In this document: positions 1 to 6,095 of the stretch, one piece after another
How the letters are laid out: each line of letters begins with the position of its first letter
Position numbering within the stretch: the first letter of the stretch is position 1
DNA from: JBFWVD01 sp050246915
GTDB taxonomy: Bacteria; Actinomycetota; Acidimicrobiia; Acidimicrobiales; Ilumatobacteraceae
Direction: 5' to 3'
DNA length: 21,296 nucleotides
Assembly (NCBI GenBank): GCA_050246915.1
Contig: JBFWVD010000076.1
Coordinates: 1-21,296, forward strand
Made by a program: the position numbers and the translations under genes
Notes under the pieces: model-generated
Told to the model about the DNA's origin: nothing
Seen by the model: only the letters and a program-made list of their open reading frames with translations
The model's database searches: none

Positions 1-404
1 GCGCTGGTCGTTCGGTGCGCGACATCTTCGCCGAGTCCGGCGAGGACGGGTTCCGTGATCTCGAGGCCGAGGTCGTCCGATCGGTGCTGCAATCGGCGAC
101 ACCCTCGGTGGTGGCCGGTGCCGGCGGCATCGTCCTGCGCGCCGAGAACCGCCTCGCGCTGACCTCCTCGCGCGCGTATGTGGTGTGGCTGCGGGCAGAC
201 CCCGTCGTGCTCGCCCGGCGCGTCAGGGGGCAAGGGCATCGCCCCGCGCTCGACGGTGACCCGTTGGGCCGGTTGATGCAGATGCACGCGACGCGTGAGC
301 CGCTGTACCGCGAGGTCGCGCAATCGGTGGTCGATACCGAGACCCTCGATCCCGAGGGTGTGTGCAACGCCGTGCTGACGGAGGTGTCGGCGTGGAACCC
401 GTGA
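1..404 (+). CDS. aroK: Shikimate kinase, 3' part (5' end outside window)
   Basis: Phosphorylates shikimate with ATP to shikimate 3-phosphate in the cytosolic chorismate pathway. The frame is open from the left edge (first full codon at base 3), so the GTG at 15 is probably not the start. The N-terminal Walker A loop lies outside the window. Visible signs are the family segment GRSVRDIFAESGEDGFRDLE near the edge, a glycine-rich stretch (VVAGAGGIVLRAENR) at the shikimate-binding region, a VVWLRAD strand, and a lid-like HRPALDGDP segment followed by REPLYREVA, the usual C-terminal helix of shikimate kinases. The TGA at 402-404 overlaps the start of aroB, the next pathway gene, which supports the call. 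Confidence is high for the family; the protein is incomplete only because of the window edge. Confidence 0.92.
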   Translation, partial: AGRSVRDIFAESGEDGFRDLEAEVVRSVLQSATPSVVAGAGGIVLRAENRLALTSSRAYVVWLRADPVVLARRVRGQGHRPALDGDPLGRLMQMHATREPLYREVAQSVVDTETLDPEGVCNAVLTEVSAWNP

Positions 405-1447
405 TCGTGCCGGGGGGCGATGCTCGGATCGTCACGGTGGGCGTGCCGGTGGGAGAACGCAGCTACGAGGTGAAGGTCGGCCACGGTGCTCGGTCGCTGC
501 TGGCGTCGCTCATGCCGACCTCGGCCAAGCGGGCAGTGGTGGTGACCCAGGCCGGCATCGGCTTCACCGCGGAGACCGGCTTGCCCGCCGAGGTCGTGGA
601 GATCGCCGACGGCGAGGCACACAAGAACCTCTCCACCGTCGAGCAGTTGTGTCGGGCCTTCGCCCGCATCGGTCTCACGCGCAACGACGTGGTCGTCGGC
701 GTGGGCGGCGGACTCGTCACCGACGTCGCCGGCTTTGCCGCCTCCGCCTATCACCGGGGCGTGGCTGTCGTACACGTGCCCACCACCTTGCTGGCCATGG
801 TGGATGCGGCCATCGGAGGCAAGACCGGTGTGAACCTGCCCGAGGGTAAGAACCTCGTGGGGGCGTTCTGGCAACCCAGTGGCGTGGTGTGCGACCTCGA
901 CGCGTTGGCGACGCTCGACGATCGCGAGATGGCCTGTGGCCGCGGGGAGATGGCCAAGTACCACTTCCTCACCGGCGACGATCTGCTCGCCCTGGACCTC
1001 ACCGATCGGGTCGCTCGCTGTGTGGCCATCAAGGCCGAGGTGGTGGCTGGTGACGAGCGGGAGTCCACCTCCAACCCGCGGGGCCGCGCCCTGTTGAACT
1101 ATGGGCACACCTTGGCCCACGCGCTGGAGTCTGCCGGTCACTACGACATCCGCCACGGTGAGGCCGTCGCCGTGGGTCTGGTGTACGCCGCCGAGCTGGC
1201 CCGAGTCCTCGGCCGGGTTGACGCCGGACGGGTAGCTCGCCATCGCGAGGTCCTCGACGCCTACGGATTGTCCGGGGCGCTGCCATCGTGGGCCGAGGCC
1301 GAACCGCTCATCGACCTGTTCGCCCGGGACAAGAAGGCGGTCGACGGTGTGAGCTTCGTGCTCGACGGCCCGACCGGACTCGAGGTGGTGTCGGGCATCG
1401 AGCGCTCGGCCATGCTCGAGGCGATGTCGCGCATGGAACGGGCCTGA
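392..1447 (+). CDS. aroB: 3-dehydroquinate synthase
   Basis: Converts DAHP to 3-dehydroquinate, using NAD and a divalent metal; second step of the shikimate pathway. Motifs in order: the NAD-binding VGGGLVTDVAGFAAS, the PTTLLAMVDAAIGGKTGVN block, PEGKNLVGAFWQP, the metal ligand region GRGEMAKY, then NYGHTLAHALE and HGEAVAVG, which carry the two metal-binding histidines. The frame is open back to a GTG at 362. I chose the GTG at 392 because a GAGGTG Shine-Dalgarno at 381-386 sits 5 nt upstream and because it gives 351 aa, the usual family length. A GTG at 401, forming GTGA with the aroK stop, is an alternative. The overlap with aroK suggests translational coupling. Confidence 0.96.
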   Translation: MEPVIVPGGDARIVTVGVPVGERSYEVKVGHGARSLLASLMPTSAKRAVVVTQAGIGFTAETGLPAEVVEIADGEAHKNLSTVEQLCRAFARIGLTRNDVVVGVGGGLVTDVAGFAASAYHRGVAVVHVPTTLLAMVDAAIGGKTGVNLPEGKNLVGAFWQPSGVVCDLDALATLDDREMACGRGEMAKYHFLTGDDLLALDLTDRVARCVAIKAEVVAGDERESTSNPRGRALLNYGHTLAHALESAGHYDIRHGEAVAVGLVYAAELARVLGRVDAGRVARHREVLDAYGLSGALPSWAEAEPLIDLFARDKKAVDGVSFVLDGPTGLEVVSGIERSAMLEAMSRMERA

Positions 1448-1465
1448 TCGCGCCACAATGGGCCG

Positions 1466-1903
1466 ATGCCGTCCATCCTTCTCCTGTTCGGACCGAACCT
1501 GAATCTGCTCGGCCATCGGGAGCCGCACATCTACGGCACGACCACCATGGACGACTACGTGCGGGCCGCAACGGTCATCACCGGGCCGGCGGGAGTCGGC
1601 CTCGAGGCGCTGCAGTCCAACCACGAGGCAGCCCTGGTAGAGGCCATCCACGCCGCTCGGGTCCATCACGATGCGATCGTCATCAACCCCGGGGCGTTCA
1701 CCCATTACGCCTGGAGCATCCACGATGCGCTGGCGGCGTTCGAGGGCGTGAAGATCGAGGTCCACATCTCCAACCCCAACGCTCGTGAGCCATGGCGTCA
1801 CACCAGCGTGGTGTCCCCGGTGGTGCACGGCACCATCGTGGGGTTCGGCATCGAGGGATACCGGATGGCCGTCAACGAAGCTTGCCGACGGCTCACGACA
1901 TGA
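1466..1903 (+). CDS. aroQ: Type II 3-dehydroquinate dehydratase
   Basis: Dehydrates 3-dehydroquinate to 3-dehydroshikimate; cytosolic dodecameric enzyme of the shikimate pathway. At 145 aa it has the type II length. The N-terminal GPNLNLLGHREPHIYG block holds the lid arginine (R18) and catalytic tyrosine (Y23). The substrate-binding INPGAFTHYA follows, then EVHISNPNARE with the catalytic histidine H100, and RHTSVVSPVVHGTIVGFG. The lid reads LGHREP where most homologues have LGTREP, a conservative local variation. No clear Shine-Dalgarno precedes the ATG. It follows aroB by 18 nt and its stop overlaps the pepQ start as ATGA. Confidence 0.95.
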   Translation: MPSILLLFGPNLNLLGHREPHIYGTTTMDDYVRAATVITGPAGVGLEALQSNHEAALVEAIHAARVHHDAIVINPGAFTHYAWSIHDALAAFEGVKIEVHISNPNAREPWRHTSVVSPVVHGTIVGFGIEGYRMAVNEACRRLTT

Positions 1904-3054
1904 ACAACGGAGCTCGGGTACCGGCATCGATCGCCGAGCTGCCGTCGCTGCCGGTTGCGGCGCGCGCTGGCCGGGTCCGGGAGCGCCTCGCTGAGGCCGG
2001 TGTCGACGCCCTGGTGCTCACCAACCTGCGCAACATCCGTTACCTCACCGGGTTCACCGGGTCAGCAGCGGTGGGTTTCGTCCTGCCCGATCGTCTGGTG
2101 CTCCTCACCGACGGCCGCTATCGCGATCAGGCGTCAATCCAACTTGCTGCAAGTGGGGTTGACGCGGAGATCGTGGTGGCGATCACCGTTGCCGCGCAGG
2201 CGCAGGCGGCAGGACCCATCGTGTCGGGTTTGGCCCGCCTGGGGCTCGAAGCCGACCACGTGAGCTGGTCGCGACAGCGAGCGTTCGCTGCGGACTGGTT
2301 CCCCGACGCGCAGCTGGTCCCCACCTCCGGCATCGTCGAGGCAGAGCGGGCAGTGAAGGACACGGCCGAGGTGGCGCGCATCGCCCATGCGGCGAGCATC
2401 GCCGATGAGGCGTTGCGGCGGGTGGCCCCGAGTCTGGGCGATGACAAGACCGAGCGGGAGATCGCCCTTGCTCTCGACGATCTCATGCGCCAACTCGGGG
2501 CCGAGGGGCCGAGCTTCGACACGATCGTCGCGTCGGGCCCGAATTCGGCCATGCCCCATCATCAACCCGGGGGCCGCCGCATCCTCGAAGGCGACCTGGT
2601 GGTGTGCGATTTCGGGGCGCTCGTCGATGGCTACGCCTCCGATATGACCCGCACGTTCGTCGTCGGTGATCCCTCATCGCAACAGCGCGAGATGCTCGAG
2701 TTGGTGTGTGCCGCCGAGCAGGCCGGCGTCGATGCCGTTCGGGCAGGAGCAGCCGCGGTCGACATCGATCGGGCGTGCCGTGAGGTCATCGTGGCCGCCG
2801 GTCGCGGCGAGCAGTTCTCCCACGGCACCGGCCACGGGTTGGGCCTCGACATCCACGAGATCCCGTTCCTCGGTACTGCGGCCACAGCGACGCTCGCCCC
2901 GGGAAACGTGATCACAGTGGAGCCGGGCGTCTACTCTGCCGGCTTCGGCGGTGTTCGCATCGAGGACTGTGTCCTGGTGACGGCGGACGGCTGCCAGCCC
3001 CTCACGCATCATTCGAAGGATCCAAGATGCCTGCCATCACCACCAACGACCTGA
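1900..3054 (+). CDS. pepQ: M24 family Xaa-Pro dipeptidase/aminopeptidase
   Basis: A metallopeptidase of the M24B 'pita-bread' fold that cleaves peptides next to proline; probably cytosolic. The N-terminal creatinase-like domain includes NIRYLTGFTGSAAVG and LLTDGRYRDQA. The catalytic domain carries all five metal ligands: D237 (CDFGA), D248 (YASDM), H312 (HGTGHG), E341 (VEPGVY) and E355 (VRIED). Their spacings of 11, 64, 29 and 14 match what I recall for archaeal prolidase. The open frame extends upstream to 1792, but ATG 1900 overlaps the aroQ stop as ATGA and gives a normal 384-aa protein. The C-terminus runs 28 nt into efp and ends with an unconserved-looking tail. Whether it acts as prolidase or as aminopeptidase P cannot be settled by eye. 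The coding sequence contains a long hairpin at 2131-2165. Confidence 0.93.
   Translation: MNNGARVPASIAELPSLPVAARAGRVRERLAEAGVDALVLTNLRNIRYLTGFTGSAAVGFVLPDRLVLLTDGRYRDQASIQLAASGVDAEIVVAITVAAQAQAAGPIVSGLARLGLEADHVSWSRQRAFAADWFPDAQLVPTSGIVEAERAVKDTAEVARIAHAASIADEALRRVAPSLGDDKTEREIALALDDLMRQLGAEGPSFDTIVASGPNSAMPHHQPGGRRILEGDLVVCDFGALVDGYASDMTRTFVVGDPSSQQREMLELVCAAEQAGVDAVRAGAAAVDIDRACREVIVAAGRGEQFSHGTGHGLGLDIHEIPFLGTAATATLAPGNVITVEPGVYSAGFGGVRIEDCVLVTADGCQPLTHHSKDPRCLPSPPTT
2131..2165 (+). repeat. Long imperfect hairpin inside pepQ coding sequence
   Basis: Left arm GCGTCAATCCAACTTG (2131-2146), loop CTG, right arm CAAGTGGGGTTGACGC (2150-2165). Of 16 positions, 14 are Watson-Crick pairs, one is G-U and one is an A-G mismatch. 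The codons here (TCA, CTT, GCT, GCA, AGT, GGG, GTT) are uncommon in this window, so the patch stands out in composition as well as in structure. Confidence 0.6.
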
Positions 3055-3590
3055 AGAACGGCATCACGCTGCTGCTCGACAACGGACTGTGGACCGTCAT
3101 CGACTTCCAGCACGTCAAGCCGGGCAAGGGCGGCGCGTTCGTTCGCACCACCTTGCGCAACTCCCGCACCGGACAGGTGGTCGACCGCACGTTCCGCGCT
3201 GCTGAGCGCGTCGAGCAGGCGATCGTCGAGCGTCGCGACATGCAGTTCCTCTACATGGACGGTGAGGAGTACGTGTTCATGGACACGGGCACCTACGACC
3301 AGATCAACGTGACCGAGGTGGCCCTCGGCGACGCAGCGAACTACCTCGTCGCCTCGATGGTGGCCAACATCGCCATGTACGGGGCCGAGATCATCGGCGT
3401 CGAGCTCCCCGCCTCGGTCGAGCTGACCATCACCGAGACCGAGCCGGGCATCCAAGGCGATCGCGTCTCCGGCGCTCGCAAGCCAGCCACGCTCGAGACC
3501 GGCAAGGTCATCCAGGTCCCGTTGTTCGTGAACCAGGGCGACAAGGTCAAGGTCGACACCCGCTCCGGCGACTATCTGACCCGGGTCTGA
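3027..3590 (+). CDS. efp: Translation elongation factor P
   Basis: Binds between the P and E sites of the ribosome and rescues stalling at polyproline. At 187 aa it is full length with three domains: the N-terminal KOW-like domain ending around residue 65, an OB domain with ADKEY-type central sequence (MDGEEYVFMDTGTYDQINV), and the C-terminal OB domain with ETEPGIQGDRVSG and the hallmark PLFVNQGDKVKVDTRSGDYL. The tip loop HVKPGKGGAF carries K34, the residue that is beta-lysylated in some bacteria and unmodified in many actinobacteria. An AAGGA Shine-Dalgarno (3016-3020) lies inside the end of pepQ, 6 nt before the ATG. Some paralogue-specific differences exist between EF-P and YeiP, but the PGKG loop favours EF-P. 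Confidence 0.96.
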   Translation: MPAITTNDLKNGITLLLDNGLWTVIDFQHVKPGKGGAFVRTTLRNSRTGQVVDRTFRAAERVEQAIVERRDMQFLYMDGEEYVFMDTGTYDQINVTEVALGDAANYLVASMVANIAMYGAEIIGVELPASVELTITETEPGIQGDRVSGARKPATLETGKVIQVPLFVNQGDKVKVDTRSGDYLTRV

Positions 3591-3592
3591 GT

Positions 3593-3607
3593 CTTCGATG
3601 ATCGAAG
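3593..3607. repeat. Dyad overlapping the nusB Shine-Dalgarno
   Basis: CTTCGATGATCGAAG is a 7-bp perfect dyad around a single G. As RNA it could form a 5-bp stem (CTTCG/CGAAG) with the loop ATGAT. Its right arm contains the start of the AAGGA ribosome-binding site (3605-3609) of nusB, so folding or a bound protein could hide that site. No function is demonstrated. Confidence 0.35.
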
Positions 3608-3614
3608 GATCGAG

Positions 3615-4043
3615 ATGACGGAGTTCCCGGGCGAGGACCGGCGGTCCGAGGCCCGGGAACGTGCGCTCGGGCTGCTGTATGAAGCGGAGACCAAGGGCTG
3701 CACGATCGACGACGCGCTCGCTGCTGCACCGATCGCCCCCGACGAGCTTGCCGTGGCGCTGGCGCGTGGCGTCGAGGCTCATCGCGACCAGCTCGACGAG
3801 TTGCTCGGTCGTCACGCAAAGGGCTGGACGGTGCCGCGCATGGCCATGCTCGATCGCACCGTGCTGCGGATCGCCACGTTCGAGTTGCTCGAGCGGCCCG
3901 AGACGCCCGTCGCGGTCGTCTTGAACGAGGCGGTCGAGCTGGCCAAGGGTTATGGCTCCACCGACGACACGTACAGCTTTGTCAATGGCGTGCTCTCGGC
4001 GATCGCTGCCGAGGTCCGGGGACCTGGAGACACGGTCCGCTGA
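3615..4043 (+). CDS. nusB: Transcription antitermination factor NusB
   Basis: Binds boxA RNA together with NusE (ribosomal protein S10) and promotes processive transcription of rRNA operons. The 142-aa all-helical protein opens with RRSEARERALGLLYEAE, the conserved first helix. It continues with a second-half signature, ML-DRTVLRIATFELL, and the closing helices PVAVVLNEAVELAKGYGSTDD and FVNGVLSAIAAE, all typical of NusB. ATG 3615 has AAGGA (3605-3609) 5 nt upstream. It follows efp by 24 nt, the normal actinobacterial order. The last codons (GPGDTVR and stop) lie within a 21-nt unit that is duplicated directly downstream. Confidence 0.95.
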   Translation: MTEFPGEDRRSEARERALGLLYEAETKGCTIDDALAAAPIAPDELAVALARGVEAHRDQLDELLGRHAKGWTVPRMAMLDRTVLRIATFELLERPETPVAVVLNEAVELAKGYGSTDDTYSFVNGVLSAIAAEVRGPGDTVR

Positions 4044-4062
4044 CCTGAAGACACGGTCCGCT
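4021..4062 (+). repeat. 21-nt tandem duplication across the nusB stop codon
   Basis: Two adjacent 21-nt units, 4021-4041 and 4042-4062, each beginning GACCTG and continuing AGACACGGTCCGCT, differ at one base (G versus A at unit position 7). The first unit covers the last NusB codons, with the TGA at 4041-4043. The second unit is outside the gene and ends in an equivalent TGA at 4062-4064. Confidence 0.8.
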
Positions 4063-4127
4063 GAAACGGCAAGTTCTTCCCTCGTTTTCCTCAACTTCCT
4101 CGATCGCGCACCGATTGGTCGTATCAC

Positions 4128-4144
4128 GAGCACACGACGTGCTC
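4128..4144 (+). terminator. Possible weak hairpin downstream of nusB
   Basis: GAGCAC (4128-4133) and GTGCTC (4139-4144) can pair around the loop ACGAC. There is no T-tract, so it may be a weak terminator of the aro-nusB unit or just local structure. The rest of the 163-nt gap (4044-4206) holds the second copy of the 21-nt repeat and probably the promoter of the next gene, which I cannot place with confidence. Confidence 0.25.
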
Positions 4145-4206
4145 TCCGGCCATGGATGGTCCGCAGCAAACGGCGAGGAACGCCGACCGCGACACGGAGG
4201 ATTCCC

Positions 4207-4482
4207 ATGGCCATCAGTCCAGTTCGTTCCGACTCGATCGGGCAGCTGCTCGCCAACCCGACCGGGAGCCAGGCGAATCGAGCCCGTGAGAACGCCTCGC
4301 CCGAGCGTGCCGAGCGTCGTGACGCCATCCGCGTCGAGCTCAGCCCCGAGGCCCGCAAGGCGGCACAGAACGCGGCGGTCACCAACGCCAACCATCAAGC
4401 TGCGGCCAGTGCTGACTTCTTCAGTTCGGCCGAGGGTCTCTCGGCGTTGCCTCACCGATCCTCGACCCAGCGCCGCGTCTGA
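4207..4482 (+). CDS. Small protein of unknown function (91 aa)
   Basis: I do not recognise this protein. It is real on three grounds: an ATG with a strong CGGAGG Shine-Dalgarno (4195-4200) 6 nt upstream, codon use like its neighbours, and a 163-nt upstream gap suited to a promoter. The sequence is rich in Ala, Arg, Ser and Asn and has no Cys, signal peptide or membrane segment. The middle part, AIRVELSPEARKAAQ, looks like the short 'VxLSxEA' motif seen in FlgM-type anti-sigma factors and in other small bacterial proteins, but nothing else supports an anti-sigma function. It is probably largely disordered, with one short helix at about residues 35-60. It sits where Streptomyces has bldD, yet it has no helix-turn-helix and is not BldD. 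Function unknown. Confidence 0.65.
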   Translation: MAISPVRSDSIGQLLANPTGSQANRARENASPERAERRDAIRVELSPEARKAAQNAAVTNANHQAAASADFFSSAEGLSALPHRSSTQRRV

Positions 4483-4504
4483 CCGCGCCGGGGTGACGCG
4501 GGCG
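4471..4504 (+). terminator. Possible hairpin after the 91-aa gene
   Basis: CGCCGCGTC (4471-4479) pairs with GACGCGGGCG (4495-4504) with one bulged base and a 15-nt loop, and covers the stop codon at 4480-4482. There is no T-tract. Downstream, 4522-4533 (GAGAATTTTCTC) is AT-rich and partly palindromic, and 4534-4543 is the perfect palindrome GACGATCGTC. Confidence 0.25.
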
Positions 4505-4565
4505 CCGGATGTGGTGCCCGAGAGAATTTTCTCGACGATCGTCATCCGATGAGGGTGTGGCTTCG

Positions 4566-4571
4566 TATTTA
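4566..4571 (+). promoter_or_regulatory. Possible -10 element upstream of the FAS1 gene
   Basis: TATTTA stands out in a GC-rich gap of 147 nt between the 91-aa gene and the FAS1 gene. I see no convincing -35 at 17 nt upstream. The start codon is about 60 nt downstream. Low confidence. Confidence 0.25.
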
Positions 4572-4629
4572 GCAGTGAAACACCTCAGCGTTGTCCGGAG
4601 GGGGCGGCGCTCCACAGGAGGAGTCACTG

Positions 4630-5283
4630 ATGAAGACAAAGACCCTGATCGCCACTGCTGTCGCTTCGGCCATCGCGCTCACCCCGGCGACTGCGTTCGC
4701 CAGCGGCAAGGGCTCGCCGGCCCCTGAGCCCGCTCCCAAGCCCACGCTGGCCGAAGTGCTGCTGTCGGACAAGGCCTACGACGATGCCAATGGCTTCGAC
4801 CGCAGTTGGAAGGACTTCGACATCGTCACCCAGGCGGTGTTGGCGTTCCCCGACCTCACGGCCGCGGCACTCGATCCCACGGCGTCGCTGACCGCGTTCT
4901 TGCCGACCGACAAGGCGTTCTGGCTCTTCTACTGGGAGCTGACCGGCAAGAAGGCCCAGTCGGAGAAGGAGATCTTCGATGCCCTCGCCACCAACCCGGC
5001 GCTCAAGTCGATCCTCGAGTACCACATCGTGCCGAGCAAGATCCCGGCCTCTGCCGCGGTGAAGGCCAACGGCGCTGTGCTCCCCACGCTCCTGAAGGAC
5101 GCGACGATCACGGTGCGGGTCAAGCACGGTCATCATCACAAGAAGGCTCCCACGATCATCTTGAAGGACCTCGACAAGAACGATGGCAACCCGCGGGTGG
5201 TGGCCACGGACATCGGTGGTGAGGCTTCCAACGGCTACGCCCATGGCATCGATGCCGTGTTGCGTCCGCTCGATCTGCCCTGA
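4630..5283 (+). CDS. Secreted fasciclin (FAS1) domain protein
   Basis: A 217-aa exported protein with a single FAS1 domain, a fold used in cell adhesion and surface binding; its ligand is unknown. The signal peptide (residues 1-24, MKTKT basic start, hydrophobic Ala/Ile core, AFA before S25) predicts Sec export and signal peptidase I cleavage. A short linker rich in Pro and Lys (PAPEPAPKPT) follows. FAS1 covers about residues 35-215, with the H1-like motif TAFLPTDKAF, the H2-like motif ILEYHIVPSK, and the final strand YAHGIDAVLRPLD. There is no C-terminal anchor or sortase motif, so it is probably released or loosely attached. A His/Lys-rich insertion (VKHGHHHKKAP, about residues 162-172) is unusual. 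ATG 4630 has AGGAGGAG at 4616-4623, a very strong Shine-Dalgarno; an in-frame start at 4591 is less likely because it would precede the signal peptide with 13 extra residues. Monocistronic, closed by a terminator. Confidence 0.9.
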   Translation: MKTKTLIATAVASAIALTPATAFASGKGSPAPEPAPKPTLAEVLLSDKAYDDANGFDRSWKDFDIVTQAVLAFPDLTAAALDPTASLTAFLPTDKAFWLFYWELTGKKAQSEKEIFDALATNPALKSILEYHIVPSKIPASAAVKANGAVLPTLLKDATITVRVKHGHHHKKAPTIILKDLDKNDGNPRVVATDIGGEASNGYAHGIDAVLRPLDLP

Positions 5284-5319
5284 CCAACCACCTCGCCATC
5301 AGGCGTGAACCAAGTGACC

Positions 5320-5362
5320 GGGGGCCGACGCAGCAACTGCGTCGGCCCCCGCTGTCGTTTTC
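5320..5362 (+). terminator. Strong intrinsic terminator after the FAS1 gene
   Basis: Perfect 14-bp arms GGGGGCCGACGCAG (5320-5333) and CTGCGTCGGCCCCC (5337-5350) enclose the loop CAA, followed shortly by a GTTTT run (5358-5361). It separates the FAS1 gene from the pyr operon. Confidence 0.9.
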
Positions 5363-5424
5363 GAGCCGGACCCGAAACAGCTCGACGAGACCTCGGGCGC
5401 TCGGGGCGCGGACCGCCGAGGCGC

Positions 5425-5430
5425 TATCGT
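5425..5430 (+). promoter_or_regulatory. Candidate -10 of the pyr operon promoter
   Basis: TATCGT fits the actinobacterial TANNNT -10 pattern. A transcript would begin near 5437, just before the PyrR-binding hairpin. The -35 region (around 5402-5407) is not recognisable, so this placement is tentative. Confidence 0.35.
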
Positions 5431-5441
5431 CGGAGTTCGAC

Positions 5442-5470
5442 CGTGAAGCGAGTCCCGTGAGGCTCGTACG
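5442..5470 (+). promoter_or_regulatory. PyrR-binding RNA element in the pyr leader
   Basis: AGTCCCGTGAGGCT (5451-5464) matches the published PyrR-binding consensus ARUCCNGNGAGGYU at every position. The flanks form the expected shape: GCGAG (5448-5452) pairs with CTCGT (5463-5467), CGT (5442-5444) pairs with ACG (5468-5470), and a purine bulge GAA (5445-5447) lies on the 5' side. When UMP or UTP is high, PyrR binding here should repress the operon. It lies about 40 nt before an intrinsic terminator. Confidence 0.85.
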
Positions 5471-5489
5471 GACGAAAGGGAGTTCCACC

Positions 5490-6095
5490 TTGGTTCCTTC
5501 TGTGCCTGCGCCCCCGAATGGGGGCGTTTTTCGTGCCCGGACGCAGGTGATGTCCGCCGACGACGTGAATCGGGCCATCACCCGCATCGCTCACGAGATC
5601 CTCGAGCGCAACCACGGCCTCGACGGCGTCGCCGTCATCGGCATGCAGCGCGGTGGCGTGTGGCTCGCCGAACGACTCGGCGACGCGCTGCAGCGCATCG
5701 ACGGCGAGCCGACCACCGGAGCACTTCCCATCGGAGCGCTCGACGTGGCCCTCTATCGCGACGACATCGGACTACGGCCGATCGCGCGGCAGAACCCGAC
5801 GATGATCCCGTTCGATCTCAACGGCCGTCACGTGGTCCTCGTCGACGACGTGCTCTTCACCGGCCGCACGGTGCGCGCCGCGCTCAACGCTGTCGGCGAC
5901 TTCGGCCGTCCTCGTAGCGTGCAGCTGGCAGTGATGATCGATCGGGGGCATCGCGAGCTGCCGATCCGACCGGACTTCGTGGGCAAGAACCTCCCGACCC
6001 GTCGAGACGAGTTGGTGCGGGTGAGTCCCGACGGCGTGGTCATCGGCGAGCTGGTGCACGAGTCGGCGCCGACCGCTGCGGAGGTGACGTCATGA
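5490..6095 (+). CDS. pyrR: PyrR, pyrimidine operon regulator / uracil phosphoribosyltransferase
   Basis: UMP-responsive RNA-binding attenuator protein with a PRTase fold. The PRPP loop VLVDDVLFTGRT is at residues 116-127, the N-terminal helix is AITRIAHEILERN, and the closing region AVMIDRGHRELPIRPDFVGK is nearly identical to Bacillus PyrR. Start choice: ATG 5550 gives 181 aa but lacks a clear Shine-Dalgarno and would delete the first beta strand, where RTQVM aligns with KAVIL of Bacillus PyrR. TTG 5490 has AAAGGGAG (5475-5482) 7 nt upstream and gives 201 aa, so I prefer it; GTG 5457 lies inside the PyrR site and is unlikely. With the TTG start, the leader terminator falls within codons 7-14. 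The stop overlaps pyrB as ATGA. The protein is certain; the start is about 60 percent. Confidence 0.95.
   Translation: MVPSVPAPPNGGVFRARTQVMSADDVNRAITRIAHEILERNHGLDGVAVIGMQRGGVWLAERLGDALQRIDGEPTTGALPIGALDVALYRDDIGLRPIARQNPTMIPFDLNGRHVVLVDDVLFTGRTVRAALNAVGDFGRPRSVQLAVMIDRGHRELPIRPDFVGKNLPTRRDELVRVSPDGVVIGELVHESAPTAAEVTS
5509..5531 (+). terminator. Attenuator terminator of the pyr operon
   Basis: CGCCCCC (5509-5515), loop GAAT, GGGGGCG (5520-5526), then TTTTT (5527-5531): a textbook intrinsic terminator about 40 nt after the PyrR-binding site. It probably lies inside the pyrR coding sequence if the TTG at 5490 is used. A competing pairing of CGTGAGGC (5456-5463) with GCCTGCG (5504-5510) is possible with a bulge and would melt the base of the terminator, but I could not confirm it. 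Confidence 0.85.

Noticed and set aside
362..391. Upstream GTG start for aroB at 362
   Set aside because: It adds ten unconserved residues within aroK and lacks the GAGGTG ribosome-binding site that serves GTG 392.
4091..4118. FliA/SigD-type promoter (TCAA ... CCGATTG) before the 91-aa gene
   Set aside because: The downstream element matches only about five of eight bases and the protein has no firm flagellar link.
3009..4391. 460-codon minus-strand open frame opposite efp and nusB
   Set aside because: Covers two conserved genes in full, low-complexity composition, no family signature.
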